Shown here in pieces: positions 24,594 to 32,594 of a DNA stretch of 64,000 nt; position 1 is the stretch's first letter; every line of letters begins with the position of its first letter. The translations under genes were made by a program, and so were the position numbers. Location of the stretch: the NCBI GenBank assembly GCA_964626965.1, contig CAZVHB010000004.1, positions 20,317 through 84,316 on the forward strand, given 5' to 3'. Under the pieces are notes generated by a model. That model was given only the letters and a program-made list of their open reading frames with translations, was not told where the DNA came from and made no database searches. Source of the stretch: CAZEPT01 sp964626965. Its GTDB lineage: Bacteria > Patescibacteriota > Minisyncoccia > Phycocordibacterales > UBA9973.

Positions 24594-25910
24594 ATGAGTA
24601 CAGATAAAACAAAAAAAGTGTCTTCAAAAAAAGAGCCTCTTGTAAGCGTTCGTGGAATGCGAGATATCATTGATAATGATTACTATCTCTATCAAGGATT
24701 TTTTGAAAAAGCTCAAGAAGTTGCTATCTACTATGGTTTTAAACCAATAGAGACACCAATGCTTGAAAATGAAGACGTGTTTACCTCAACTATCGGCGCT
24801 GGTACTGACATTATCGATAAGGAAATGTACACCCTCAAAACGAAAGGTGGCGACAGACTCGCGCTCCGCCCAGAAGGGACAGCAAGTGTCATGCGTGCAT
24901 ATATAGAGCACGGCATGCAGAACCTTCCACAACCAGTCATGCACTACTACTATGGTCCGATGTTCCGCCATGACAAACCACAACGTGGACGATACCGACA
25001 ACTCTACCAGTTTGGTCTCGAAGCAATGGGCAGTGAAAAAAGTATTATCGATGCACTCCTCATCAAAACAACCCTCACTATCTTAGAAGAAGCTGGAGCT
25101 GAAAATCTTGTTGTTGATATCAACTCTATGGGCGACAAAGAATCACGTACACAATACACACGTGACCTTGTTTCGTATTACAAAAAACATCTCAATGCCT
25201 TACCAACAGTCGATCGAGAACGCCTCAAGATAAATCCACTTCGTATTCTTGATTCAAAAGAAGCAAAAACTATCGAGATCAACCAAGACGCACCAGATGC
25301 AGTCAGTGCTCTCTCACCTGCTGCAAAAAAACATTTTAAAGAAGTACTCAGTTACCTTGATGAAATGGGAGTAAATTATCAAATCAACAAAAATCTTGTT
25401 CGGGGACTTTCATACTACACACACACCATCTTTGAAATCATGCAAGAAAATACAAATGAAGACGGCACACAAACAACACTCGCAATTGCTGGTGGTGGAC
25501 GATACGATAATCTCGCTCGACAGCTCGGTTCAAAAAAAGATGTCCCAGCTATGGGAGTCGCTATTGGTGTGGATCGGGTTATCGAATCTCCTTGGTATAA
25601 AAAACTCTGTCCTCGTATTTTAAAGAAACCGAAATTCTACTTTATTCAAATTGGTCTTGACGCAAAACTCAAAAGTCTCAATGTGATAGACATTCTCCGA
25701 AAAGCGCATATACCAATCCTTCAATCACTTTCAAAAGACACGCTCTCTCAACAACTCGGTATGGCTGAGAAATCAGGCGCACCGTACGCACTCATCTTTG
25801 GTCAAAAAGAAGCTCTCGAGAATTCTGTCATTGTTCGCAATATGGAAAAGCACGCTCAAGAAACAGTAAAGCTCGATAGACTCCTCGAATACATTAAAGA
25901 AATGAAATAA
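24594..25910 (+). CDS. hisS: Histidyl-tRNA synthetase
   Basis: 438 residues. A class II synthetase: motif 1 region IETPMLENEDVF, motif 2 FRHDKPQRGRYRQLYQFG, histidine-binding LVRGLSYYTHTIFE and motif 3 PAMGVAIGVDRVIE. A C-terminal anticodon-binding domain (about 345-438) follows. Compared with E. coli, motif 2 has HDKPQRG where ERPQ(A/K)G is usual. The N-terminal 15 residues (DKTKKVSSKKEP) are an extra basic tail. It begins 22 bp after lepB. Confidence 0.95.
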   Translation: MSTDKTKKVSSKKEPLVSVRGMRDIIDNDYYLYQGFFEKAQEVAIYYGFKPIETPMLENEDVFTSTIGAGTDIIDKEMYTLKTKGGDRLALRPEGTASVMRAYIEHGMQNLPQPVMHYYYGPMFRHDKPQRGRYRQLYQFGLEAMGSEKSIIDALLIKTTLTILEEAGAENLVVDINSMGDKESRTQYTRDLVSYYKKHLNALPTVDRERLKINPLRILDSKEAKTIEINQDAPDAVSALSPAAKKHFKEVLSYLDEMGVNYQINKNLVRGLSYYTHTIFEIMQENTNEDGTQTTLAIAGGGRYDNLARQLGSKKDVPAMGVAIGVDRVIESPWYKKLCPRILKKPKFYFIQIGLDAKLKSLNVIDILRKAHIPILQSLSKDTLSQQLGMAEKSGAPYALIFGQKEALENSVIVRNMEKHAQETVKLDRLLEYIKEMK

Positions 25911-25926
25911 TTTTTTAGCACACACT

Positions 25927-26463
25927 ATGGTTACTATTATTCAAGACGGCGCAAAAACATTGAGACTGAAAGCAAAAAAAGTCCCTATCAAAGACATCAC
26001 CTCAAAAGAAATTCAGTCCGTAATAAAAAAGATGAAAACAGCACTTCATAAAGAGCATGATGGGGTTGCTATTGCTGCACCGCAGATAGATGTATCCTTG
26101 CGTATCTTTGTTGTTGCTGGAAATATCTTTGACGACTATTTTACTCGTGGAAAAGATATGCCTGAAGGATACGTCACACCGCACAAAGATCTTGTTTTTA
26201 TCAACCCTGAATTTACAAAAATATCAAAAGGTAAAAAATGGATGAAAGAAGGATGCCTCTCTGTTCGCCCACTTTATGGTGAAGTAAAACGCTCACTCAA
26301 TGCCACAGTCAAAGCACACGACGAACATGGCAAACCTTTTGAACGCGGTGCAGGTGGACTTCTTGCACACATTTTTCAGCATGAGATCGATCACCTAGAC
26401 GGAATCCTCTTTATCGACAAAGCTCGTGATGTCCATAAAGGTAACCCGCTCACTGAGTACTAA
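25927..26463 (+). CDS. def: Peptide deformylase
   Basis: 178 residues. It removes the formyl group from new N-termini with a bound metal. The three motifs are DGVAIAAPQ, EGCLSVRP (Cys ligand) and HEIDHLDG (two His ligands and catalytic Glu). The first motif has Val where the usual GxGLAAPQ has glycine. An insertion around residues 65-85 (FDDYFTRGKDMPEGY) makes it slightly long. It ends 1 nt before fmt, whose product adds the formyl group that Def removes. Confidence 0.94.
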   Translation: MVTIIQDGAKTLRLKAKKVPIKDITSKEIQSVIKKMKTALHKEHDGVAIAAPQIDVSLRIFVVAGNIFDDYFTRGKDMPEGYVTPHKDLVFINPEFTKISKGKKWMKEGCLSVRPLYGEVKRSLNATVKAHDEHGKPFERGAGGLLAHIFQHEIDHLDGILFIDKARDVHKGNPLTEY

Positions 26464-26464
26464 T

Positions 26465-27304
26465 ATGAAAATAGCTTTTTTTGGAACACCAGCATTTACT
26501 GTAGAGTTTTTAGACTACCTCAAAGACCACAATCTCACACCGAGTCTCATTGTTACAGGGATGGATGTTCCTATTGGAAGAAAACAGACAATTACTCCTC
26601 CAGAGCCAAAACTCTGGGCGCAAAAAGAAAATATTCCGTACGTACAACAAGACAAGAATCTTACTGAGTTGACCGAAACACTCGCTCAAGAAGACTGGGA
26701 TTTATTCATTGTGATTGCTTATGGAAAAATTCTCCCAGAGCGTCTCATTAATCTCCCAAAACATGGGACAATCAATGTTCACTATTCCCTCCTCCCAAAA
26801 TACCGCGGAGCAAGTCCTGTAGAGCATGCGATACTTTCAGGGGATACAACAACTGGTGTCTGTATTCAGCACATGGTGTACGCACTCGATGCAGGAGTGA
26901 TCATCAAACAACAAGAAGTAGTAATACAAGATACTGATACTCATATCATCTTGCGTGACAAACTCAACCAAATAGCAAAACCACTCTTACTTGAAAGTAT
27001 TGAAACGTTAGCAACAGGCAATCGTGATTTTATCATTCAAGACGAAACACAAAAAAGTATTACTAAGAAGATTAAAAAAACTGACGGGCTTATTACACAG
27101 GGTGAAGACGGAAAGATTCTGTGGCAAAAATATCGCGCATACTTTGGCTGGCCAGGACTCTATTTTATTGATGAGAAAAATGGACAAAGTATTCGAGTAA
27201 AAATAAGTAGTGCTCATCCTGAAAAGAATTCATTCATCATAGACACCGTCATTCCTGAGGGGAAAAATGAAATGAAATATGAAGACTACAAAAAATGGAA
27301 ATAA
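26465..27304 (+). CDS. fmt: Methionyl-tRNA formyltransferase
   Basis: 279 residues. It formylates initiator Met-tRNA using 10-formyl-THF. The N-terminal domain has FFGTPAFTVEFL, the catalytic Asn and His in INVHYSLLPKYRGASPVEHAI and the Asp in ALDAGVI. A shortened C-terminal OB-like domain follows. The start at 26465 comes directly after the def stop, so translation is coupled. An in-frame ATG inside def is less likely. Confidence 0.94.
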   Translation: MKIAFFGTPAFTVEFLDYLKDHNLTPSLIVTGMDVPIGRKQTITPPEPKLWAQKENIPYVQQDKNLTELTETLAQEDWDLFIVIAYGKILPERLINLPKHGTINVHYSLLPKYRGASPVEHAILSGDTTTGVCIQHMVYALDAGVIIKQQEVVIQDTDTHIILRDKLNQIAKPLLLESIETLATGNRDFIIQDETQKSITKKIKKTDGLITQGEDGKILWQKYRAYFGWPGLYFIDEKNGQSIRVKISSAHPEKNSFIIDTVIPEGKNEMKYEDYKKWK

Positions 27305-27333
27305 AAAAGGACGCTTATTGCGTCCTTTTTTAT
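27303..27333 (+). terminator. Terminator of lepB-hisS-def-fmt
   Basis: AAAAAGGACGC/GCGTCCTTTTT stem, 5-nt loop, T-run. It also works for leftward hpf. Confidence 0.88.
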
Positions 27334-27340
27334 TTAGTTT

Positions 27341-27712
27341 CTATTCTTCACTTTTTACACCAAACTTCAATATTTCTTTTATCTTTTGCGCGCCCTTTTT
27401 AAACAATGCAAACTTCTTCCCTTTTGCCATTTCAAGTTGTGAATATATTTCCTGATCCAAGTGATCTATCGCTTGATACACATCTTCTTTTTCTGATCGA
27501 GCAAAAATCTGCCTGCCGTCTACGGTGAATCTCGCTTCAGCAAAAAATATTTCCCCACTCCGATGATGATTGGTCGATTTACCTATCTCGATGTGTATCT
27601 GATTTTCAGAAATAGCATATTTCTGAAAAAAAGATGTGAGTCTTTTTTCGACATATGTCGTAATTGCTTCTGTAATTTCGACTCCTGTTCCTGTATATAT
27701 AAATTGATTCAT
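27341..27712 (-). CDS. hpf: Ribosome hibernation promoting factor (HPF/RaiA, YfiA-like)
   Basis: 123 residues, the short form. It binds the 30S decoding region in starved cells. The beta-alpha fold is recognisable: FIYTGTGVEITEAITTYVEKRL, then HIEIGKSTNHHRSGEIFFAEA and IFARSEKEDVYQAIDHLDQEI. The C-terminal tail is basic (KKFALFKKGAQKIKEILK). It has a leader of about 40 nt with TATAAT upstream, so it is one of the genes with a conventional untranslated region. Confidence 0.88.
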   Translation of the reverse strand: MNQFIYTGTGVEITEAITTYVEKRLTSFFQKYAISENQIHIEIGKSTNHHRSGEIFFAEARFTVDGRQIFARSEKEDVYQAIDHLDQEIYSQLEMAKGKKFALFKKGAQKIKEILKFGVKSEE

Positions 27713-27799
27713 ATTTATAACTCATTAATTAATGAATAATTGATCAACCTACCTAGATTATACCACGTCCAGATTTTGCAAAATGGCTTATGCACAGCT

Positions 27800-27828
27800 T
27801 TGCACTGGGCAATAAATTATGCTATTCT
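27800..27828 (+). promoter_or_regulatory. tRNA-Asn promoter
   Basis: TTGCAC (27800-27805), 17-bp spacer, TATTCT (27823-27828). Confidence 0.6.
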
Positions 27829-27864
27829 ATAAACAGATTTGCTTAATTCTAGGCAGATTCACGT

Positions 27865-27939
27865 TCCTCTGTAGCTCAACGGTAGAGCAAACGACTGTTA
27901 ATCGTTAGGTTATAGGTTCGAATCCTATCGGAGGAGCCA
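27865..27939 (+). tRNA. tRNA-Asn (GUU anticodon), CCA encoded
   Basis: Acceptor TCCTCTG with CGGAGGA, D arm AGCTCAACGGTAGAGC, anticodon stem-loop ACGACTGTTAATCGT with GTT, T arm ATAGGTTCGAATCCTAT, discriminator G and genomic CCA. It differs from the tRNA-Leu genes, which lack encoded CCA. Confidence 0.94.
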
Positions 27940-27941
27940 TA

Positions 27942-27976
27942 TGAAAAATCCCAGTATTCAATACTGGGATTTTTCA
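27942..27976 (+). terminator. tRNA-Asn terminator
   Basis: Near-perfect 17-bp palindrome (TGAAAAATCCCAGTATT and its complement), 3 nt after the tRNA. Confidence 0.85.
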
Positions 27977-27986
27977 TATCTATCCT

Positions 27987-28008
27987 CTCCTCCGATAGGA
28001 TTCGAACC
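27987..28008 (-). pseudogene. Inverted 22-nt copy of the tRNA-Asn 3' end
   Basis: The minus strand reads GGTTCGAATCCTATCGGAGGAG, identical to tRNA positions 27915-27936. The surrounding bases do not complete a tRNA: the T-stem partner has two mismatches. Confidence 0.75.
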
Positions 28009-28189
28009 AGTGGTCCCAATTTTTAATGAATGAAATGAATATAAAAATTGAGGATCTCGACCGACAGGATGGAGGAAGAGGCAAATCCGTAAAAGATAGT
28101 CCGACAAAACAGGAAAAGGTATACTGTTCCCGTAGGGAAAGAATCCTAGTTACTTTATTATTGTAGTATTGGAAACTATTTCGATAATG
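28009..28189. other. Gene-poor stretch after the tRNA-Asn fragment
   Basis: It holds an AT-rich hairpin (CCAATTTTTA with TAAAAATTGAGG) at 28014-28053. A 46-codon ATG frame (28026-28166) lacks any family match or ribosome-binding signal and is probably chance. Nothing else is recognised. Confidence 0.4.
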
Positions 28190-28222
28190 AAAAAACCTGT
28201 CGCAATAATTTGCAACAGGTTT
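28190..28222 (-). terminator. Terminator of the 28242-28652 gene
   Basis: AAACCTGT/ACAGGTTT stem (28193-28200 with 28215-28222), T-run on the minus strand. Confidence 0.7.
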
Positions 28223-28241
28223 AATAGATTGGATTATTTAT

Positions 28242-28652
28242 TTACAATCCAATAATTTCAATTTTTTGAGCTTTTTCAATTATTGTGCTTTTTACTTCAG
28301 GGGAAAGAAAGTCGTCCATTGCTTTAAGTAAGCAGTTTGCAAAAGAAGTCTGTTGTTCTAAATTGTTTTTTTGCTGATTTTCTTTCTTCCTCCTCCCTAA
28401 TTCCATTTGTATCCCCTGAGAGAGTTGGCCTTTGAATTTTTTAGCTCGCGTTGCTTTTGCGAACCACTCAGGATCTGAATACTCTTTTTTAGTATGTACA
28501 AGTGCTTTTGCTTCTAAAAGTTGGGAACCGATGATCGCAATATCGGTATTTACAAGCATTTGAAGCTCACCCAATTCTTCTGGTGTTGCTTTCCTTAGAT
28601 CAGCGAAATTAATTCTTTGTTTACGCTGATACTTTTTAATTAAGTTACTCAT
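28242..28652 (-). CDS. Small helical cytosolic protein, unknown
   Basis: 136 residues, highly charged and predicted helical, with no signal or membrane segment. Notable stretches are RKATPEELGELQMLV, ATRAKKFKGQLSQGIQMELG and RRKKENQQKNNLEQQ, the last suggesting a coiled coil. It has its own terminator and an AT-rich upstream region. It sits beside the tRNA-Asn fragment, a common landing spot for mobile DNA, but no phage motif is visible. No family recognised. Confidence 0.55.
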   Translation of the reverse strand: MSNLIKKYQRKQRINFADLRKATPEELGELQMLVNTDIAIIGSQLLEAKALVHTKKEYSDPEWFAKATRAKKFKGQLSQGIQMELGRRKKENQQKNNLEQQTSFANCLLKAMDDFLSPEVKSTIIEKAQKIEIIGL

Positions 28653-28764
28653 TGTTTATAATTTATGGTTTAATTTTAAATTAACATAATAAAAACATAT
28701 AGTCAATATTTTTTTGTTCAAGAAATATATATCCACCAACCCTAAACTCTGCTAAAATAATCCT

Positions 28765-29004
28765 ATGCCTAAAAAAGAAACTCTCCACAAAACACCTACC
28801 GACGTACAAAAGATTCTCTCTTCCCTACCAAAAGTAAAAACAGTTTGGGATAGCTTAACTCCACTCGCACAAAATGAGTGGATCTGTTGGATTGAATCAG
28901 CGAAGAAAATAGAAACACGAGAACGAAGAATAAAAATAATGAAAGAAAATCTATTGGCCGGAAAACGCCGACCATGCTGTTGGGCTGGGTGTCCACATCG
29001 CTGA
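28765..29004 (+). CDS. YdeI/OmpD-associated (OmdA) family small protein
   Basis: 79 residues ending at a TGA. The pattern (WDSLTPLAQNEWICWIESAK, then KIETRERRI and a GKRRPCCW end) matches the OmdA domain, a small family linked in annotation to bacteriocin resistance but of unproven function. The C-terminus has CCWAGC, an unusual cysteine cluster that could bind metal. TAAAAT ends 6 nt before the ATG, so the mRNA is probably leaderless. Confidence 0.7.
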   Translation: MPKKETLHKTPTDVQKILSSLPKVKTVWDSLTPLAQNEWICWIESAKKIETRERRIKIMKENLLAGKRRPCCWAGCPHR

Positions 29005-29045
29005 GATTAAAACTTTCACTTTTTTACCATGAAGATACAATAAAT

Positions 29046-29085
29046 CCCCATACCGCAAATTTGTGGTATGGGGAAATTCATTTTT
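29046..29085. terminator. Bidirectional terminator
   Basis: CCCCATACC/GGTATGGGG stem at 29046-29073 and T-run to 29087, between converging genes. Confidence 0.82.
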
Positions 29086-29904
29086 TTATTTACCTCTTAA
29101 GGTTTCCATGGCTATATCTGAACCAGGAAGATGATCTGTTTTGTTCATTATCATAAAGAGTGAGAAAGCAACAGCGATAGTCAGAATTAAATATTTTACT
29201 CTTCCTGTTGCGGTCATTGGCTTCATCTCGCTTGGCTTGTGGAGTTCACGTATCACCTCAAACAAACCTAAAATACCAAGAACAAAAAACAACCAGAGTC
29301 CGCCTAACGCTAAAACCAAAAGAATTGTAGCAGACACAATGATGAGAGAAATAATTACTCCCTTGTGATTTCTTTCTGAATTTAATCCCAAAGACAAAAT
29401 AATTGACTTGATGATGCGACCACCATCGAGTGGATTAATAGGCAGAAGATTGATTAAATTAAGAAATGCCATCCAGCCAGCAGTTGCAGCAAAAATTGGA
29501 TTTGGATTAATGAAATAGTATCCAAATACTACAAGTGAGAGAGCTAGACCCCAAATGGGACCCATAATAGCCACATAGGCTTCAGTATCTCTACTTTTAA
29601 AACTTTCTTCAGGAACTGCTGCTCCACCTAAAAATGGAATAAAATAAAATCCCTTAGTTCGGACACCTTTTCTTCTCATAGCCCACACATGGCCAGATTC
29701 GTGTACGAATAGCATGACGATAATAGCGGTTGCAAATTGCCACGTAAGCAAATATGCATAAGAAGCAAAAGAAGCTGTGGCTAACCCGAGCTTAACAAGC
29801 TTTGCTGATTTAAATAGTTTCGTAAATAGCGGTAGAGCTTTGGCACCCATCTTGGCTAAAAATACCCAGATGCCGTAATTGGTTGAGTTTGTATCTTTTT
29901 TCAT
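29086..29904 (-). CDS. Site-2 protease family membrane metalloprotease (M50)
   Basis: 272 residues with six or more hydrophobic helices. The zinc motif is VHESGHVWAMRRKG (HExxH type, about residues 83-90). The second site is LLPINPLDGGRII near 160, with the Asp ligand. Such intramembrane proteases release membrane-held regulators or trim signal peptides. The extended leader and own promoter (29972-30000) suggest separate control. Its substrate is unknown. Confidence 0.88.
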   Translation of the reverse strand: MKKDTNSTNYGIWVFLAKMGAKALPLFTKLFKSAKLVKLGLATASFASYAYLLTWQFATAIIVMLFVHESGHVWAMRRKGVRTKGFYFIPFLGGAAVPEESFKSRDTEAYVAIMGPIWGLALSLVVFGYYFINPNPIFAATAGWMAFLNLINLLPINPLDGGRIIKSIILSLGLNSERNHKGVIISLIIVSATILLVLALGGLWLFFVLGILGLFEVIRELHKPSEMKPMTATGRVKYLILTIAVAFSLFMIMNKTDHLPGSDIAMETLRGK

Positions 29905-29971
29905 GAGATATTTTTTTAAATGAACCTACTCTTTTTGAAGGTTTTCGGTTTTCCCTTTTTAGTTTAATTAG

Positions 29972-30000
29972 AAGATAACATGCATTTATCAAAAAGTCAA
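29972..30000 (-). promoter_or_regulatory. M50 protease promoter
   Basis: TTGACT (29995-30000), 17-bp spacer, TATCTT (29972-29977) on the minus strand. Leader about 60 nt. Confidence 0.6.
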
Positions 30001-30038
30001 GTACTTCTTAACACTTCTCATGGATGATTCCAAAACTA

Positions 30039-30073
30039 AAAAATCCACCTAAACCGTCTGGTGGATTTTTTTA
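30039..30073. terminator. Isolated terminator hairpin between divergent genes
   Basis: AAAAATCCACC/GGTGGATTTTT with T-run. It ends no gene that I can see and lies between two promoters that point away from each other. It may insulate them or end a short RNA. Confidence 0.7.
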
Positions 30074-30127
30074 TTTCCACTATTCAGATTCTTGCCTCTT
30101 AAACCTCACAAGGTATATACTTTACTC

Positions 30128-30373
30128 ATGAAAGGATTTAACCCAAATCAACTTAATCTTAATTTTGAAGCACCACCACCCGGTATGGTTCAACAAGATT
30201 TACAAGGAAGAACTCTTACCGACATAAAGAAAGCGAGTAAAAGTTATAATGAGCAAGTATTAAAATCAATCACACTAAAAAATGGACATTGGTATATAGA
30301 AGGAAAGGATGCTGATGAATGGATTGCACTCTATAATTCACTCGACGAGAAAACAAGTCTTGCGGATTACTAA
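30128..30373 (+). CDS. Small protein with possible sliding-clamp-binding motif near N-terminus
   Basis: 81 residues. The start at 30128 follows TATACT by 6 nt, with TTGCCT 18 bp further up. Residues 8-13 (QLNLNF) resemble the hexapeptide form of the bacterial beta-clamp-binding motif, and are followed by a Pro-rich linker. The rest (about 25-81) is a small alpha/beta domain, SITLKNGHWYIEGKDADEWI. No family recognised. A strong symmetrical terminator follows. Confidence 0.6.
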   Translation: MKGFNPNQLNLNFEAPPPGMVQQDLQGRTLTDIKKASKSYNEQVLKSITLKNGHWYIEGKDADEWIALYNSLDEKTSLADY

Positions 30374-30386
30374 CTTACACAACAGC

Positions 30387-30418
30387 AAAACGGGTAATGA
30401 TTAGTCATTACCCGTTTT
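30387..30418 (+). terminator. Terminator
   Basis: AAAACGGGTAATGA/TCATTACCCGTTTT stem, short loop. Confidence 0.85.
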
Positions 30419-30507
30419 ACTTACTTATTGCAACTCAAAAAATATATTGACTTTTAGGCAAACGAAGTAGATGATGAAGATAATTGTTCATTTTTAAATA
30501 TATAAAT

Positions 30508-30840
30508 ATGAAAAAGTCTAAACAAGAGCTCGCAAGCAAAAAACTCGCCAGAGCACAACAACTTTTTAATGAATTAGAACTAACACTTGCCAAAGGTGAA
30601 CACGCGCAGACAAACTCAGAACTCGCTATTCTTGAAGAAAGTGCAAGTCAGTATGCTACAGGACATCGTGATAAAATCTACAATGCCTGTGTTCGTATGT
30701 ACGGAGTATTCCGTGTATCCAAAACACGTTACCCGAAACTTGCTGAAAATCTAAAAAAACTCCTCCGACACACAGCAAGTCGTTTCTTCCAAAGGAACCC
30801 TGCACCACACCAAACCAACCCGCAACTTAACTTATTTTAA
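30508..30840 (+). CDS. Basic helical protein ending in a clamp-binding-like QLNLF
   Basis: 110 residues with two or three helices rich in Lys, Arg and Ala (KQELASKKLARAQQLFNELE; HRDKIYNACVRMYGVFRVSK). The extreme C-terminus is NPQLNLF. QLxLF is the pentapeptide consensus by which bacterial replication and repair proteins dock on the DnaN clamp. Combined with the basic body, a DNA-associated role is possible. No family recognised. A weak hairpin follows at 30860. Confidence 0.6.
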   Translation: MKKSKQELASKKLARAQQLFNELELTLAKGEHAQTNSELAILEESASQYATGHRDKIYNACVRMYGVFRVSKTRYPKLAENLKKLLRHTASRFFQRNPAPHQTNPQLNLF

Positions 30841-30859
30841 CTTTTTCAAAAATAATACA

Positions 30860-30886
30860 GCACCCTATAAAACGGGTGTTTTTATT
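30860..30886 (+). terminator. Weak terminator
   Basis: CACCC/GGGTG stem, 8-nt loop, TTTTTATT. Confidence 0.5.
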
Positions 30887-30928
30887 AACACACCGTGCAA
30901 ATCAAATGCTTATGCTACAATATAAAAT

Positions 30929-31828
30929 ATGAAAGAACACCTCAACAGAAACATACCAAGCTGGATAGGAATTATCGTTATTTGTATTGGTTCTATTGGA
31001 CTTGTATCAGCTCACACTGAATACAGGTATTTAAACGTACATGCAGAAAATACAGTAAACGCGACACATATTGCAGAAATAAACCAATCACTCACCTCAC
31101 TCAAACAAACACTCGGAATCCTTGAAAATAAAAATAATACCATTGCCACCACACTCGAAGACACAGAGAGTAGAAATGGAAGACTCCTCAATCAATTTTC
31201 ATCAATAACAGACACAGTAGACACACTCAAAAAACTCGCACAAGCAGACCCGAAACTCTTAGAGAAGTATTCAAAAGTATACTTCTTAAATGAAAATTAC
31301 AAACCGGTTGAATTAAAAAATATTGATGTCACATATCTCTTCAATAAAAAAACACCGCTACAAATACATGCGAATGTAGAAAAACATCTCGTCAGAATGC
31401 TCGACCGATCAATTGGTGACGGAATGAATATTCAAGTCATTTCAGGATACCGATCCTTTGGTACACAAGCAGCGTTGAAATCAGGCTACAAAGTAACCTA
31501 CGGAACAACCAAAGCAAATCAGTTTTCCGCAGACCAAGGATATTCAGAACATCAACTCGCAACAGCAGTGGACCTCACCACACCCACAGTCGGATCAACC
31601 TTTGTAAAATTTGAAAAGACACCAGAATATGAATGGCTCTTAAAACATGCGCATGAATACGGTTTTGTACTCTCTTATCCAGCAAACAATAAATACTATA
31701 CATTTGAACCATGGCACTGGCGTTTTGTGGGAAAAGATCTTGCACGACACCTTTTTGAAGAAAATAAATATTTTTACGATCTAGACCAAAGAGAAATTAA
31801 TACATATCTAGGAGAAATGTTCGATTAA
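30929..31828 (+). CDS. Membrane-anchored D-Ala-D-Ala carboxypeptidase, VanY/LAS family
   Basis: 299 residues. A membrane anchor (about 10-30) is followed by a coiled coil (about 40-115, SLTSLKQTLGILENKNNTIA and more). The peptidase domain carries the LAS metallopeptidase signature: VISGYRSFGTQ, then DQGYSEHQLATAVDLT (His and Asp zinc ligands) and EPWHWRFVG (third ligand and catalytic Glu). It trims peptidoglycan stem peptides outside the membrane. The coiled coil may recruit it to a division or envelope partner. TACAAT lies 7 nt before the ATG. Confidence 0.9.
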   Translation: MKEHLNRNIPSWIGIIVICIGSIGLVSAHTEYRYLNVHAENTVNATHIAEINQSLTSLKQTLGILENKNNTIATTLEDTESRNGRLLNQFSSITDTVDTLKKLAQADPKLLEKYSKVYFLNENYKPVELKNIDVTYLFNKKTPLQIHANVEKHLVRMLDRSIGDGMNIQVISGYRSFGTQAALKSGYKVTYGTTKANQFSADQGYSEHQLATAVDLTTPTVGSTFVKFEKTPEYEWLLKHAHEYGFVLSYPANNKYYTFEPWHWRFVGKDLARHLFEENKYFYDLDQREINTYLGEMFD

Positions 31829-31904
31829 TCCAGAAAAAATCTTTCAAGCTATTTTTCTTGTTTTGTAGTATACTAGTTTCATATTAATCATAAGAAAAAT
31901 ACAT

Positions 31905-32045
31905 ATGGGAAAAAGAAGTACAGGAGTAAGTGTAAACAAAGTGTTTAAACATCCAGCAAAAACAACAAAACGAACAGCAGTCAAACATGCAATGCTTGAT
32001 GCCCGAAAAGCTGCAAAAACTCCAAAAGGAAAAACTGTCAAATAA
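31905..32045 (+). CDS. Tiny lysine/arginine-rich basic protein, 46 aa
   Basis: Starts MGKRSTGVSVNKVFKHPAKT, contains TTKRTAVKHAMLDARKAAK and ends TPKGKTVK. About one residue in three is Lys, Arg or His, and Ala, Thr, Val and Pro make up most of the rest. The composition resembles histone H1-like or SASP-type DNA-binding tails, or an uncharacterised ribosome-associated peptide. It has a TATACT promoter about 35 nt upstream and its own perfect terminator, both signs of a real and well-expressed gene. Confidence 0.65.
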   Translation: MGKRSTGVSVNKVFKHPAKTTKRTAVKHAMLDARKAAKTPKGKTVK

Positions 32046-32046
32046 T

Positions 32047-32075
32047 AAAAAACCACCATATGGTGGTTTTTTATT
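32047..32075. terminator. Terminator of the 46-aa basic protein
   Basis: Perfect palindrome AAAAAACCACCATATGGTGG with its T-run. Confidence 0.85.
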
Positions 32076-32182
32076 ATGTACGAAGCACTAGCCCTGTGTG
32101 TATACCTCTTCTAGAATACCACTCTGGAACCCACACCATCATCATCAATCTAATATAGAAAGTTATACACTTTCCAGTATCA

Positions 32183-32211
32183 TTGCACTATATTTCAATT
32201 AATGGTACTAT
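32183..32211 (+). promoter_or_regulatory. Cold-shock gene promoter with long leader
   Basis: TTGCAC (32183-32188), 17-bp spacer, TACTAT (32206-32211). The leader to the ATG at 32291 is about 73 nt and very AT-rich, as in cold-regulated csp mRNAs. The region 32076-32182 shows nothing else. Confidence 0.6.
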
Positions 32212-32290
32212 AAAGATACAAAAAGTATTATCTAATATAAGTCGATTTAGTAATTTCTATTTGTTAATTATTCGATTTATTTAGATATCT

Positions 32291-32488
32291 ATGACAGGAA
32301 CAATAAAAAAGCTTACTGACAAAGGGTTCGGATTCATCACTGGTGAAGGACTCGCGAAAGATCTTTTCTTTCACAGTAATGGTCTCGTAGGTGTAACTTT
32401 TGACGAACTCCGCGAAGGAGATGCAGTTTCTTTTGAAACTGAAAATTCAGATAAAGGTATGAACGCTGTAAACGTACAACGCGCATAA
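32291..32488 (+). CDS. Cold-shock domain protein
   Basis: 65 residues. A single OB-fold RNA-binding domain with both RNP motifs: KGFGFITGEG (RNP1) and DLFFHSNGL (RNP2, where VFFH is usual). Such proteins melt RNA structure. It is one of the few genes here with a long leader, which fits post-transcriptional cold control. The C-terminus is MNAVNVQRA, as usual. Confidence 0.92.
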   Translation: MTGTIKKLTDKGFGFITGEGLAKDLFFHSNGLVGVTFDELREGDAVSFETENSDKGMNAVNVQRA

Positions 32489-32501
32489 TCTACATCACAC
32501 A

Positions 32502-32542
32502 ACAAAAAGAGCGGGCACCCTTTGGGTGCCCGCTCTTTTTGT
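32502..32542. terminator. Cold-shock gene terminator
   Basis: 19-bp perfect stem (32502-32520 with 32524-32542). Confidence 0.9.
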
Positions 32543-32594
32543 ATCAAAAAACCAACAATAGCCAGTAAGACTTTTTTATGGTATACTCAAGGTA

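Noticed and set aside
28020..28110. Possible group I intron core (AAAAGATAGTCC resembles the conserved 3' core)
   Set aside because: The paired P and Q elements and flanking exons of a tRNA or rRNA were not found. The neighbouring tRNA-Asn is uninterrupted.
28026..28166. 46-codon ATG frame after the tRNA-Asn fragment
   Set aside because: No promoter with local spacing, no ribosome-binding site, no hydrophobic or domain pattern. Probably chance, so not listed as a gene.
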